Shown here: positions 44,379 through 53,193 of the stretch, in pieces
Position numbering within the stretch: the stretch's first letter is position 1
Layout of the letters: each line of letters starts with the position of its first letter
Source of the DNA: CAIUPE01 sp046091665
GTDB lineage: Bacteria > Pseudomonadota > Alphaproteobacteria > Rhizobiales > Beijerinckiaceae
DNA: 54,852 bases
Assembly: GCA_046091665.1 (NCBI GenBank)
Contig: JBJTCD010000108.1
Location: forward strand, 1 to 54,852
Reading direction: 5' to 3'
Notes under the pieces: generated by a model
The model's input: the letters and a program-made list of their open reading frames with translations, nothing else
What the model was told of the DNA's origin: nothing
The model's database searches: none
Made by a program: the position numbers and the translations under genes

Positions 44379-44440
44379 TGCCAACACGCGCGATAGGGCT
44401 GGAATTTTGAATCTTGGCGGGATATAGACCGTCGCACCTT

Positions 44441-44525
44441 GCCCCTATGGCGGAACTGGTAGACGCGTCCGACTCAAAATCGGATTCCGCAAGGAGTGCT
44501 GGTTCGATTCCGGCTAGGGGCACCA
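44441..44525 (+). tRNA. tRNA-Leu (CAA anticodon)
   Basis: 85-base class II tRNA with an encoded 3' CCA. The acceptor stem pairs GCCCCTA with TAGGGGC. The D-arm contains GGCGGAACTGGTAGACGC as in leucine tRNAs. The anticodon stem is TCCGA/TCGGA with loop CTCAAAA, giving CAA (reads UUG). A short variable arm and the T-loop GGTTCGATTCC follow. It lies on the strand opposite the lipoprotein gene; the 194 bases after it up to the DUF2938 gene show no gene, only a weak GC-rich inverted repeat. Confidence 0.97.
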
Positions 44526-44719
44526 TTTTCTCTACTCAACTTGATACGCACAAACAGGACGGGACCAACCGGACCCCGTCCGGCGCTTGGCCGCCATCGT
44601 CATCGGCCTAACACGAAAAATCTTACGGGTTTGATAATAGGTTATGTGCGGCTTCGGCCTTGCGCTAGCGCAAGAATAAACTTCGTGACAAGCTTGCATA
44701 AAATCAGAGAGTCCGAATC

Positions 44720-45211
44720 ATGAATGCATTCATTTTTCAAAGCCTCGTCATCGGTATTGCGGGAACAGCCGCGATGGATCTCTGGGCGCTTCTCTTAAAC
44801 CGACAAGTTGGCGTGGCGGCTCCGAATTGGGCTTATGTGGGTCGATGGTTTTTGCATCTTCCGCGCGGCAAAATTTTTCACGCCGATATCGCAACGTCAA
44901 AATCATTCCCGTTTGAAAGCGAAGCCGGATGGATCGCGCATTATGTGACGGGCATCGTTTATGGTGGCGCGCTTCTACAAATCATGGGCGAGTCTTATGC
45001 ACATGCGCCCACGCTTTTTCCGGCACTCATTCTCGCATGGCTTACCGTGGCAGCGGGCTGGTTTATTCTTCAACCCGGCATGGGCGCCGGATGGGCCGCA
45101 TCAAAACGCGACAACCCATGGACCATTCGTTTTTTAAATCTCGCTTCACATACATGTTTCGGCATTGGCATGTATTGGGGTGCGCTTTTCGCGCGCGCGA
45201 TTTTGAAATAG
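44720..45211 (+). CDS. DUF2938 family membrane protein
   Basis: 163-aa membrane protein of the DUF2938 family with four hydrophobic segments (about 4-26, 75-92, 100-122 and 136-158). Family-like stretches are IGIAGTAAMDLWALLL and GWFILQPGMGAGWAASKRDNP. Function unknown. It is monocistronic between the tRNA gene and a bidirectional terminator. The ATG at 44720 is the first in frame. Confidence 0.85.
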   Translation: MNAFIFQSLVIGIAGTAAMDLWALLLNRQVGVAAPNWAYVGRWFLHLPRGKIFHADIATSKSFPFESEAGWIAHYVTGIVYGGALLQIMGESYAHAPTLFPALILAWLTVAAGWFILQPGMGAGWAASKRDNPWTIRFLNLASHTCFGIGMYWGALFARAILK

Positions 45212-45235
45212 ATCAATCGCGTTTTTTCTCATGCA

Positions 45236-45272
45236 TAAAAAAGCCGCGAGATCATCTCTCGCGGCTTAATTT
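45236..45272. terminator. Bidirectional intrinsic terminator
   Basis: Near-perfect inverted repeat AAGCCGCGAGA (45241-45251) and TCTCGCGGCTT (45257-45267) with a 5-base loop. It is flanked by an A-run on the left (45236-45242) and TTAATTTTT on the right (45266-45274), so it can terminate transcription from both sides. It sits exactly between the convergent DUF2938 gene and the ABC transporter operon. Confidence 0.9.
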
Positions 45273-45291
45273 TTCAGAACGCTTCAAGCGA

Positions 45292-46284
45292 TCACTTCAT
45301 CGCAAGCGCTTTATCAATCACAACATCCGTTGTTGCGCCAGCTGGTTCTTTCGTGATGACCGGATCTGAACCGCCGCCCATCAAAGTCTTCACAGTGCGT
45401 TGATAATCAGCCGGATCAAGCTTGCCATTTGAACCTTCGGTGAGCTTGTTGATCTCTTCCATCATGCGGGTCTGATGCTTTTCGGTTTGCGCGCCGGAGG
45501 CATCATTGTCGAGAACGATCTTCGCAGCATCTTTTGGATTCTTGCGCGCCCATTCCCAACCCTTCATCGAAGCCGCGACGAACTTCGCCATTTTATCAAC
45601 GAAGGCCGGATCTTTCAGCTTATCTTCCATGACATAGAGACCATCTTCCATGGTCGCGACGCCTTGATCTTCATATTTGAAGACGACGAGCTTATCAGCC
45701 GGAATGCCGCCATCAATGACCTGCCAATATTCGTTGTAAGTCATGGTGGACACGCAATCGGCTTGCTTTTGCAACAACGGATCAACGTTAAAGCCTTGCT
45801 TCAACACTTTCACGCCGCCCTTTGAACCATCCGTCTTGATGCCGAGTTTCGACATCCATGAAAGGAACGGATATTCATTGCCATAGAACCACACGCCGAG
45901 CGTACGATCTTTCAAATCAGCAGGTGATTTAATTCCTGTTTCCGCGCGGCAGGTAAGCATCATGCCCGAACGCTTGAAAGGCTGAGCGATGTTCACAAGC
46001 GGCACGCCCTTTTCGCGTGTTGCCAAGGCTGACGGCATCCAGTCAACAACGACATCGGCACCACCACCGGCGATGACTTGCGGCGGCGCAATGTCCGGAC
46101 CGCCTGGCTTAATCGTCACATCAAGACCGGCATCTTTGTAGAAGCCCTTATCCTTCGCAACATAGTAACCGGCAAATTGTGCCTGCGTTACCCATTTCAA
46201 TTGCAAGGTCACTTTGTCTGCAGCGTGCGCGGAGGCAACGCCGAGGCCCGCAAGGGCCATCATTCCAAATACCAGCTTCCGCAT
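45292..46284 (-). CDS. ABC transporter substrate-binding protein, NMT1/THI5-like (pyrimidine-type substrate inferred)
   Basis: 330-aa periplasmic binding protein. Signal peptide about 1-22 (ending SAHA), then an NMT1/THI5-like (ThiY/SsuA-like) fold opening with VTLQLKWVTQAQFAGYYVA, as in proteins that bind thiamine precursors or related pyrimidines. It is the last gene of the pyrimidine-catabolism operon, so the ligand is probably a pyrimidine, dihydropyrimidine or ureido acid; this is inference from context. The ATG at 46284 (MRKLVFG) is used; an in-frame start at 46317 lacks signal-peptide character. Confidence 0.9.
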   Translation of the reverse strand: MRKLVFGMMALAGLGVASAHAADKVTLQLKWVTQAQFAGYYVAKDKGFYKDAGLDVTIKPGGPDIAPPQVIAGGGADVVVDWMPSALATREKGVPLVNIAQPFKRSGMMLTCRAETGIKSPADLKDRTLGVWFYGNEYPFLSWMSKLGIKTDGSKGGVKVLKQGFNVDPLLQKQADCVSTMTYNEYWQVIDGGIPADKLVVFKYEDQGVATMEDGLYVMEDKLKDPAFVDKMAKFVAASMKGWEWARKNPKDAAKIVLDNDASGAQTEKHQTRMMEEINKLTEGSNGKLDPADYQRTVKTLMGGGSDPVITKEPAGATTDVVIDKALAMK

Positions 46285-46320
46285 TCTCTTCTCCCCTTTT
46301 TCGGGCCAAAGCCCCACTCA

Positions 46321-47442
46321 CTAAGCCCCCTGACGATAGGAAGCATGCCAAAACGTGATCCGCTTTTCGATGAAAGCCAAGATCCCGTAAAACAGAGACC
46401 CACAAAGTGCGGCAACAACAATCGTCGCCCACACCATGTCGATATTCATTCGCCCAACTTCTGTGTTGATGCGAAAACCCATACCCACAATCGGCGTGCC
46501 GAAAAACTCAGCAACGATGGCGCCGATCAAGGCCAAAGTGGAATTGATTTTGAGGCCATTGAAAATGAAGGGCAAGGCCGAAGGCAAGCGCAGCGCCAAT
46601 AAAGTCTGTCCATAACTGGCTGCATAAGTTTTCATCAGATCGCGTTCCATGGCGCCTGAAGCCGCCAAACCCGCAACCGTATTCACGAGTTGCGGGAAAA
46701 ACGTCATAATAACGACAACCGCTGCTTTTGATTGCCAATCAAAGCCAAACCACATCACCATGATGGGTGCGACGCCGACGATGGGTAAAGCGGAGACAAG
46801 ATTGCCGAGCGGCAACAAGCCACGCTGCAAGAAGGGCACACGGTCAATCAAGATCGCGACAAGAATTCCGGCACCGCAGCCGATCACATAACCCGCAAGA
46901 ATGCCTTGCACGGTTTGCAAAAAGTCAGCTCCCAAAATGGGAAGCGATGTAAAAAGCTTGCCCAATATCGCGGAGGGCGCGGGCAATATCACCATCGGGA
47001 TTTGCAAACCACGCGCGAGCACTTCCCACAAGACGATCAGCGTGAAACCAAAAATCATCGGCACCGCAAGATCAGACAAGAGTTTCGCGCGACCACGCGG
47101 CGCTTGTTCAGCAAGAACAACATCAACCGCGCGCCAGGCGAGCAACCAGAATGCCAATGTCGCGGCATAAAAGCCCCACGCGCGCGTGCCCTCCGCATGC
47201 GCAAGAGTGACAAGCTCGATTGCGAGAATAAAACTCGCAAAAGGAATGTTCCACCGCTGCGGACCCGTGACTTCCGGTCCACCACTTTGACGCAACGCCG
47301 TGACACCAATGATACCGAAGATCAAACGCGTGATGACATGATCATCAAAGAGCGAGACGGGTACATCATGCGTATAAGATCCAACAGCCGCAAAAATCGC
47401 CGCAGCGCCCCCGATAGCGAGGAGATAATTATAACGCCCCAT
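46321..47442 (-). CDS. ABC transporter permease (long form)
   Basis: 373-aa inner-membrane permease of the SsuC/TauC-like family. The C-terminal ~230 residues carry the BPD_transp_1 domain with an EAA-type loop (YAASYGQTLLALRLPSALP) that docks on the ATPase. The N-terminal ~140 residues add about four hydrophobic segments not seen in the partner permease. The ATG at 47442 overlaps the stop of the upstream permease by one base (TGATG). With that permease it probably forms a heterodimeric channel for the same substrate-binding protein. Confidence 0.9.
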   Translation of the reverse strand: MGRYNYLLAIGGAAAIFAAVGSYTHDVPVSLFDDHVITRLIFGIIGVTALRQSGGPEVTGPQRWNIPFASFILAIELVTLAHAEGTRAWGFYAATLAFWLLAWRAVDVVLAEQAPRGRAKLLSDLAVPMIFGFTLIVLWEVLARGLQIPMVILPAPSAILGKLFTSLPILGADFLQTVQGILAGYVIGCGAGILVAILIDRVPFLQRGLLPLGNLVSALPIVGVAPIMVMWFGFDWQSKAAVVVIMTFFPQLVNTVAGLAASGAMERDLMKTYAASYGQTLLALRLPSALPFIFNGLKINSTLALIGAIVAEFFGTPIVGMGFRINTEVGRMNIDMVWATIVVAALCGSLFYGILAFIEKRITFWHASYRQGA

Positions 47443-48323
47443 CACCGCGCTCCCATCGCTTTTGTGACAAAGCGATCAAGAATGCCGACAAGAGTCACGA
47501 GTGCCCAAGCGCATGCAGCAGCGGCAAAGAGAGCCGACCAAATTTGAATCGTCTGTCCGTAATAAGAGCCTGCGAGCAAGCGCGCACCAAAGCCGCCATC
47601 CTCACTCTTGGTGAGTTCCGCAACCACAGTGCCGACAAGACTTGCCGCAACGCCGACTTTCAAACTCGCAAAAAGAAACGGCACAGAGGCCGGAATGCGC
47701 AATTTGAAAAAAGTTTGAACGCGCGAGGCTGAATAGGTGTGCATCAAATCAAGTTGCAACGGATCAGGTGAACGCAATCCTTTCACCATACCCACGGTGA
47801 CGGGAAAAAATGACAGATAGGCTGCGATGATCGATTTCGGTACCAATCCGGTGATATCAAATTGATTCATGATCACGATGATCATGGGCGCAAGCGCGAT
47901 GATGGGGATGGTTTGAGAGGCAACAACCCAAGGCATCAGGCTTTTGTCGAGGCTTTTCACGTGGACGACGAGAATGGCCAAAATCATTCCCAGTACTGAT
48001 CCAATGAGAAAACCAAAGAGAGTTGCCGAGAGTGTGACATACCCATGAAACACCAAACTACGCTTTGATGTCGGCGCAGTATCAATCACTGTTTTATAGA
48101 GTTCGGAAAGAATCTGATCCGGCGCCGGTAATTTTGGGCGCTCTTGTGACCAGGTGCCCTTGATGAATTCCGAAAGCGTATAATCCGTCTTGTTGGCATT
48201 CGCGAAAGCATCGCGTTGCATATCACCGTTCAGATAAATCGAACCCACATACCAGAACACAACAAGGATCGCCGAGACGACGATAACAGGCAGAGTCTTG
48301 CCGGACCAAAGTGACGTCAGCAT
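47442..48323 (-). CDS. ABC transporter permease
   Basis: 293-aa permease of the binding-protein-dependent type. An N-terminal helix (about 12-30) and a ~60-residue periplasmic segment precede a BPD_transp_1 domain with the EAA loop MHTYSASRVQTFFKLRIPAS and the conserved VGVAASLVGTVVAELTKS. It lies 9 bases after the ATPase gene and is coupled to the longer permease downstream. Two different permeases with one ATPase indicate a heterodimeric membrane core. Confidence 0.92.
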   Translation of the reverse strand: MLTSLWSGKTLPVIVVSAILVVFWYVGSIYLNGDMQRDAFANANKTDYTLSEFIKGTWSQERPKLPAPDQILSELYKTVIDTAPTSKRSLVFHGYVTLSATLFGFLIGSVLGMILAILVVHVKSLDKSLMPWVVASQTIPIIALAPMIIVIMNQFDITGLVPKSIIAAYLSFFPVTVGMVKGLRSPDPLQLDLMHTYSASRVQTFFKLRIPASVPFLFASLKVGVAASLVGTVVAELTKSEDGGFGARLLAGSYYGQTIQIWSALFAAAACAWALVTLVGILDRFVTKAMGAR

Positions 48324-48332
48324 GAGCCACTC

Positions 48333-49118
48333 TCAATCGACATAAGAATGCCCTTCACGCAATCCTTGCCGCACGCGATTGGCGACATCGAGAAATTCCG
48401 GTGTCTCACGAATATCCAGTGTACGATCACGCGGAAAATTACATTCGATAATGTCATGAATTTTACCGGGGCGTGGCGACATCACGACGATCTTTGTTGA
48501 AAGAAACACCGCTTCGGGAATCGAATGCGTCACAAAGACAACTGTTTTTTGTGTCTTTTCCCAAAGGCGCAAGAGTTGTTCATTCAATTTGTCGCGAACA
48601 ATTTCATCAAGCGCGCCAAAAGGTTCATCCATCAGCAAAAGCTCTGGATCGAAAGAGAGAGCGCGCGCAATGGACGCACGTTGCTGCATGCCGCCCGAAA
48701 GCTGCCAAGGGAATTTGTTTTCAAAGCCCGTGAGATTGACAAGATCAAGACCTTTGCGCACGCGTTCAGCGCGCTCGTCTTTTGAGTAGCCCATAATCTC
48801 AAGCGGCAGTGCGATGTTTTTGCCAATGGTACGCCACGGATAAAGCGCAGGCGCTTGAAACACATAACCATAAGCACGCTTTAACCGCGCTTCTTCTGGC
48901 GTCATCCCATGAATGGAAATGCTGCCGCCTGTTGGATGTTCGAGATCGGCAATCAAGCGCAATAAAGTTGTTTTGCCGCATCCTGAAGGCCCAATGAGCG
49001 AAATAAAATCACCCTTCTCGACGCCAAGCGAAACATTTGAAAGCGCGTGCACCGGGCCGTCATTCGTCTCGAAAGTGAGTGACAGTTCGGCAATATCAAT
49101 GACGCGGGACGAGGACAT
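48333..49118 (-). CDS. ABC transporter ATP-binding protein
   Basis: 261-aa ATPase of the nitrate/sulfonate/thiamine-precursor importer type. Walker A is GPSGCGKTTLLRL, the ABC signature LSGGMQQRASIARAL, Walker B LLLMDEPFGALDE, and the switch histidine FVTHSIPEAVFL. It energises import by the two permeases downstream. Its ATG starts at the base next to the hydA stop, so the transporter is translated together with the catabolic enzymes. Confidence 0.95.
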   Translation of the reverse strand: MSSSRVIDIAELSLTFETNDGPVHALSNVSLGVEKGDFISLIGPSGCGKTTLLRLIADLEHPTGGSISIHGMTPEEARLKRAYGYVFQAPALYPWRTIGKNIALPLEIMGYSKDERAERVRKGLDLVNLTGFENKFPWQLSGGMQQRASIARALSFDPELLLMDEPFGALDEIVRDKLNEQLLRLWEKTQKTVVFVTHSIPEAVFLSTKIVVMSPRPGKIHDIIECNFPRDRTLDIRETPEFLDVANRVRQGLREGHSYVD

Positions 49119-50546
49119 TCAGCGCGCGACTTTCTTCGGTTGTGTCAGTTCTTTCCATGTGGCCAGCGCTTTTGACTCGGGCGGGAAGGGCTTGCGCGCA
49201 ATGAATTTCCCGCGACCTGTTTTCGCGGTCACTTTGCCATTCTCATAAACCGGTTCACCGCGCGAGATCGTGACGCGCGGCAGGCCTTTGAGTTTAAATC
49301 CTTCAAACACATTGTAATCGATGACAGAGACTTGTGTGGACGCCGAAATCGTCTTCGTTGCTTCCGGATCCCAGATCACGATATCGGCATCAGCGCCGAC
49401 GACAATCGCACCCTTCTTTGGATAGAGATTCAAAATGCGCGCGATATTGGTTGAAGTGACGGCAACAAATTCATTCATCGTCAAACGGCCGGTGCCGACG
49501 CCATGCGTCCAAAGCACAGGCATGCGATCCTCAAGCCCGCCGGTTCCATTAGGAATTTTCGAGAAATCCGTAAGGCCAACTTCTTTCTGCTTTGTCGTAA
49601 ACGCGCAATGATCGGTGGCGACGACTTGCAATGAACCTGCGCGCAACCCGTTCCACAAATCTTCTTGATTCTTTTTATCGCGGAAGGGCGGCGACATCAC
49701 ACGGCGTGCCGCATGCACCCAATCCTTATTCATATATTCGCTTTCATCGAGCACGAGATGCTGGATGAGCGGCTCGCCATAAACACGTTTGCCAAGTGCA
49801 CGTGCACGTTGAATGGCTTCATGCGCAGGAATTGACGATGTGTGCACAATATAAAGCGGCACGCCTGCGGCATCCGCAAGCATAATGGCACGGTTAGCGG
49901 CTTCGCCCTCAACTTCTGGTGGGCGCGAATAAGCATGGCCTTCAGGGCCCGTGATGCCTTCAGAGAATAGCTTCTTTTGAAGCGCTGCAACAACATCGCC
50001 ATTCTCGGCGTGAACGAGTGGCATTGCCCCTAATTCAGCGCAGCGGCGGAACGATGAAAACATTTCATCATCATTCACCATCAACGCGCCTTTATAGGCC
50101 ATAAAGTGTTTGAATGTCGTCACACCTTTATTGACCACATCCGCCATATCCTGACGAACCTGATCATTCCAATAAGTGATGCACATATGATAAGAATAAT
50201 CGGTCGCGGCTTTTGAAGCGCGCACGTCCCAGTCTTTCCATGCATCCATCAAGCGCTGACCATTTCCAGGAATACAGAAATCGACAACCATTGTCGTGCC
50301 GCCGGAAAGGGCTGCTTTTGTGCCGCTTTCATAATCATCAGCGGAGTTCGTCCCCATAAACGGCATATCGAGATGCGTATGCGGATCAATGCCGCCTGGC
50401 ATGATGTAGCACCCGGTCGCATCAATCACTTTGTCGCCTTTGAGATTGGCACCAATCGCGATGATACTTTCGCCCTCGATCAGCACATCAGATTTATAGC
50501 TGCGATCGGCGGTGACGATGGTTCCGTTTTTGATCACTGTTGACAT
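49119..50546 (-). CDS. hydA: Dihydropyrimidinase (D-hydantoinase family)
   Basis: 475-aa amidohydrolase that opens dihydrouracil or dihydrothymine to the N-carbamoyl-beta-amino acid. Metal ligands: HTHLD near residue 57, the carboxylated lysine in TTFKHFMAYKGALMV, PLVHAENGD, and the HTSS segment; the late aspartate is in ATDHCAF. Length matches dihydropyrimidinase (about 480). It lies between the carbamoylase gene (19-base gap) and the ABC ATPase gene (no gap). Genomic pairing with preA supports dihydropyrimidine rather than hydantoin as substrate. Confidence 0.95.
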   Translation of the reverse strand: MSTVIKNGTIVTADRSYKSDVLIEGESIIAIGANLKGDKVIDATGCYIMPGGIDPHTHLDMPFMGTNSADDYESGTKAALSGGTTMVVDFCIPGNGQRLMDAWKDWDVRASKAATDYSYHMCITYWNDQVRQDMADVVNKGVTTFKHFMAYKGALMVNDDEMFSSFRRCAELGAMPLVHAENGDVVAALQKKLFSEGITGPEGHAYSRPPEVEGEAANRAIMLADAAGVPLYIVHTSSIPAHEAIQRARALGKRVYGEPLIQHLVLDESEYMNKDWVHAARRVMSPPFRDKKNQEDLWNGLRAGSLQVVATDHCAFTTKQKEVGLTDFSKIPNGTGGLEDRMPVLWTHGVGTGRLTMNEFVAVTSTNIARILNLYPKKGAIVVGADADIVIWDPEATKTISASTQVSVIDYNVFEGFKLKGLPRVTISRGEPVYENGKVTAKTGRGKFIARKPFPPESKALATWKELTQPKKVAR

Positions 50547-50565
50547 GATGCCTCTCCCCTATCGC

Positions 50566-51813
50566 TCAACCGATAACTTCAGCTTTTTCAAGCACCGCAT
50601 GCATAAGCACATTTGTGCCCATAGTTGCCCATTCTTGGCTAATGTCTTCAGCTTCATTATGGCTGATGCCATCAACACAAGGTGTAAATATCATCGAAGT
50701 CGGCGCAACACGCGCGATGTAACAAGCATCATGTCCGGCACCTGAAACAATATCGCGATGCGAATAACCGAAATGCTTCGCTGCACGCCGCACAGCCTCA
50801 ACACAGTCTTTATCAAACGCTACAGGCTTATAATAAAAGACTTGCTTCATCTCGTAAGTGAGGCCGATTTTATCAGTGATCTCTTTTACGCCTGCTTGAA
50901 GCGCCGCATCCATTTCCGAGAGTGTCGCATCCTCGGGATGTCGGAAATCGACAGTCATAAACACTTCACCAGGAATCACATTGCGTGAATTCGGGTAAGG
51001 ATTGAGCATTCCAACAGTCGCCACAGCATTTGGCGCATGTTTCAAACCAATGGAATTTACAAGCTCGACAATCCGCGCGGCACCGAGCAATGCATCTTTG
51101 CGGCGCGGCATCGGCGTCGAACCCGCATGACTTTCAAAACCAGTCAATCTGATTTCGTACCAACGCTGGCCTTGGCCATGCGTGACCACACCAACATCTT
51201 TGTGTTCGGCTTCGAGAATGGGGCCTTGCTCAATATGCAATTCAAAGAAGGCATGGATCGGTCGACCACCCGTCGGCACCTCACCTTGATACCCGATGCG
51301 CTTTAATTCATCGCCAAGCGTTTTGCCTTCACCATCTTCGCGCGCATAAGCGAAGTCTTCCGTATAAACGCCCGCAAAAACGCCCGATGAAATCATCGCC
51401 GGCGCGAAGCGTGAGCCTTCTTCATTCGTCCAATTCGCGACTTCCACCGGATGTTTGGTTTTGATCTTCAAATCATTCATCGAGCGAATGACCTCGAGCG
51501 CACCTAGAACACCCAGCACGCCATCGAATTTCCCACCTGTTGGCTGCGTATCAAGATGCGAGCCCATCATCACAGGCGGCAGCGAATTATCCGTTCCCGG
51601 ACGGCGGGCAAACATATTGCCCATACGATCGACGGAAACGGCGCATCCGGCCGCTTCGCACCATTTCGTGAAGAGTTCACGGCCCTGCTTGTCGAGATCG
51701 GTCAAAGTAAGGCGCTTGCAGCCCCCCTTCGGCGTTCCGCCGATCTGGGCCATCTCCATCAAAGTGTCCCATAGCCGCGCGCCATCGATGCGATAATTCG
51801 ACAAATCAGCCAT
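50566..51813 (-). CDS. Zn-dependent hydantoinase/carbamoylase family amidase (probable beta-ureidopropionase)
   Basis: 415-aa M20-family-like amidohydrolase (HyuC/AmaB type). Metal-binding segments MGSHLDTQPTGGKFDGVLG, NEEGSRFAP and FELHIEQGPILE, and the C-terminal SGAGHDACYIARVAPTSMIF are intact. In the reductive pyrimidine pathway it would hydrolyse N-carbamoyl-beta-alanine to beta-alanine, NH3 and CO2, the step after dihydropyrimidinase encoded next. The ATG at 51813 (MADLSNYRI) is preferred over an in-frame start at 51834. It is the first gene of the operon, 49 bases below the RutR-type operator. Confidence 0.92.
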   Translation of the reverse strand: MADLSNYRIDGARLWDTLMEMAQIGGTPKGGCKRLTLTDLDKQGRELFTKWCEAAGCAVSVDRMGNMFARRPGTDNSLPPVMMGSHLDTQPTGGKFDGVLGVLGALEVIRSMNDLKIKTKHPVEVANWTNEEGSRFAPAMISSGVFAGVYTEDFAYAREDGEGKTLGDELKRIGYQGEVPTGGRPIHAFFELHIEQGPILEAEHKDVGVVTHGQGQRWYEIRLTGFESHAGSTPMPRRKDALLGAARIVELVNSIGLKHAPNAVATVGMLNPYPNSRNVIPGEVFMTVDFRHPEDATLSEMDAALQAGVKEITDKIGLTYEMKQVFYYKPVAFDKDCVEAVRRAAKHFGYSHRDIVSGAGHDACYIARVAPTSMIFTPCVDGISHNEAEDISQEWATMGTNVLMHAVLEKAEVIG

Positions 51814-51861
51814 ATCCCCACCCCGGCTTTTCAACGCGATAGACGTAACGCTATGATGGAT

Positions 51862-51877
51862 TTGACCAAGCGGTCAA
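51862..51877. promoter_or_regulatory. RutR-type operator in the divergent promoter
   Basis: Perfect palindrome TTGACC-AAGC-GGTCAA, matching the RutR consensus TTGACCAnnTGGTCAA at all but one position. It lies midway between the divergent amidase (start 51813) and TetR (start 51929) genes. TTGACC also matches a -35 box on each strand. On the plus strand TGTAAA follows after 18 bases; on the minus strand ATAGCG follows after 17. Binding would block both promoters; uracil or thymine releases RutR in E. coli. Confidence 0.82.
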
Positions 51878-51928
51878 TTCTCGTTTGTAAAATTTCGTTG
51901 GTTCGTCACGGGTTCAAAGCAGAAGACC

Positions 51929-52564
51929 ATGACCCTCACCCCGCCGCCCCAAAGACCGGCCCGATCCGCCGGTCGCGAGCTCAAGGAAAAGGGCCTGTTC
52001 GAGGCCGCCCGCTCGGTCTTTGCGGAAGAGGGTTTTAAGGGCGCCACGACCGCGGAAATCGCGCGGCGGGCAGGCGTGCCGAAAGCCAATCTCCATTATT
52101 ATTTCCCGACCAAAGAGGCGCTTTATCGCGCCGTCACCGAAGAAATTCTCAGTGATTGGCTCGCCGCCGCATCCTCTTTTGACGAAAATGACGACCCGAA
52201 AGAGGCGATCAGCGCTTACATCGCCGCCAAAATGGATCTGGCGCGCGCGGACCCCTTGGGCTCCCGCATTTGGGCGAGTGAAATCTTGCGGGGCGCACCG
52301 GTGATTAAAGATTTTCTTGAGACAACGCTCGCGGACTGGCTCGCCTCCCGCGAAGCGATCATGCGGCGCTGGATTGCCGCTGGAAAAATCCGGCCGCTCG
52401 AACCGCGTTATTTTTTCTATATGATCTGGGCGACCACGCAGCATTACGCCGATTTTGAAGATCAAATCAAAGCGCTGAATGGCGGCGCGCCGCTTTCCGA
52501 CGAGCAATTCCAGAAAGCCAAAGCGCAAGCGATTGATACGATCTTAAATGGCGTTATGCCGTAA
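51929..52564 (+). CDS. rutR: TetR family regulator, RutR/YcdC-like
   Basis: 211-aa TetR-type repressor. The N-terminal HTH spans about 22-66 (IARRAGVPKANLHYYFPTKEALY); the C-terminal domain is of the RutR/YcdC type (SRIWASEILRGAPVI and the MIWATTQHYADFEDQI helix), which binds uracil or thymine in E. coli RutR. It diverges from the pyrimidine-degradation operon and the spacer holds a RutR-like operator, so autoregulation and control of the operon are likely. The symbol is by homology and context. Confidence 0.88.
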   Translation: MTLTPPPQRPARSAGRELKEKGLFEAARSVFAEEGFKGATTAEIARRAGVPKANLHYYFPTKEALYRAVTEEILSDWLAAASSFDENDDPKEAISAYIAAKMDLARADPLGSRIWASEILRGAPVIKDFLETTLADWLASREAIMRRWIAAGKIRPLEPRYFFYMIWATTQHYADFEDQIKALNGGAPLSDEQFQKAKAQAIDTILNGVMP

Positions 52565-52575
52565 CAAAACGCGCG

Positions 52576-53094
52576 TTACGTCTTTGCGAAGATTTTGACA
52601 AAACGAAAGCAGAGCGGTGTCGCAACGGCCCAGGCAAAGGCAAGCACTGCCATGGCATAAACAAAGTTGCCGTGAAGCGTTGCCGCGCCAAGCTTTTCTC
52701 CAGCGAGATAACTCAAAGGCCCGCCAATCGCGCCAAAGATGATTTGAAGTATCGTTCGCCCTTCGAGCCATGAGAGCGCGCCATCCGGCAGCGTCGCGAA
52801 AGCGAGCCACAAAGCCAAGATCCATAAAGGCGGAAATGAATTTGACGCGGTACTACCGCGATAACTGATGACGCCACTTTTTAAGAGAATGATTTCAATC
52901 ACGATGCCCATGATAAAAATGGAAGTGATGCCGGCTGTGGCTTCGAACCAGCGGTGATGATTGTTCAGAATATGAAAAGCAAAAAGCGCCAATGCGGGCG
53001 AAGATGCCGCAAAATCCAAATCATGAGCGCCGCCGATAACCGCAGCGAGCCACGCGATTTGAAACAGAATAAAAGAGATCAGTTTTTCTACCAT
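52576..53094 (-). CDS. DUF2878 family membrane protein
   Basis: 172-aa integral membrane protein of the DUF2878 family, with five or six hydrophobic helices covering most of its length (for example FILFQIAWLAAVIGGA and IFGAIGGPLSYLAGEKLGAA). Function unknown. It converges on the rutR-like gene (11-base gap). Nothing in its sequence ties it to pyrimidine metabolism; it may simply interrupt the locus. Confidence 0.8.
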   Translation of the reverse strand: MVEKLISFILFQIAWLAAVIGGAHDLDFAASSPALALFAFHILNNHHRWFEATAGITSIFIMGIVIEIILLKSGVISYRGSTASNSFPPLWILALWLAFATLPDGALSWLEGRTILQIIFGAIGGPLSYLAGEKLGAATLHGNFVYAMAVLAFAWAVATPLCFRFVKIFAKT

Positions 53095-53193
53095 GATTTT
53101 CGCTTCAATCCGATCCGCATCGCCGCTCGTAAAATTGCCATAAACAATGGCATTAACCTGCGCATTCTTGAAATAGCTGGAGTGGATACGGCG

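Noticed and set aside
44172..44387. 71-codon minus-strand ORF starting near the lipoprotein
   Set aside because: It uses the out-of-frame reading of the lipoprotein signal region and gives no sensible protein; the lipoprotein frame is the real one.
44560..44582. GACGGG/CCCGTC inverted repeat after tRNA-Leu
   Set aside because: Short stem without a T-run; not convincing as a terminator.
46906..47547. 213-codon plus-strand ORF antisense to the permeases
   Set aside because: Highly charged, no domain, and fully contained in two well-supported permease genes.
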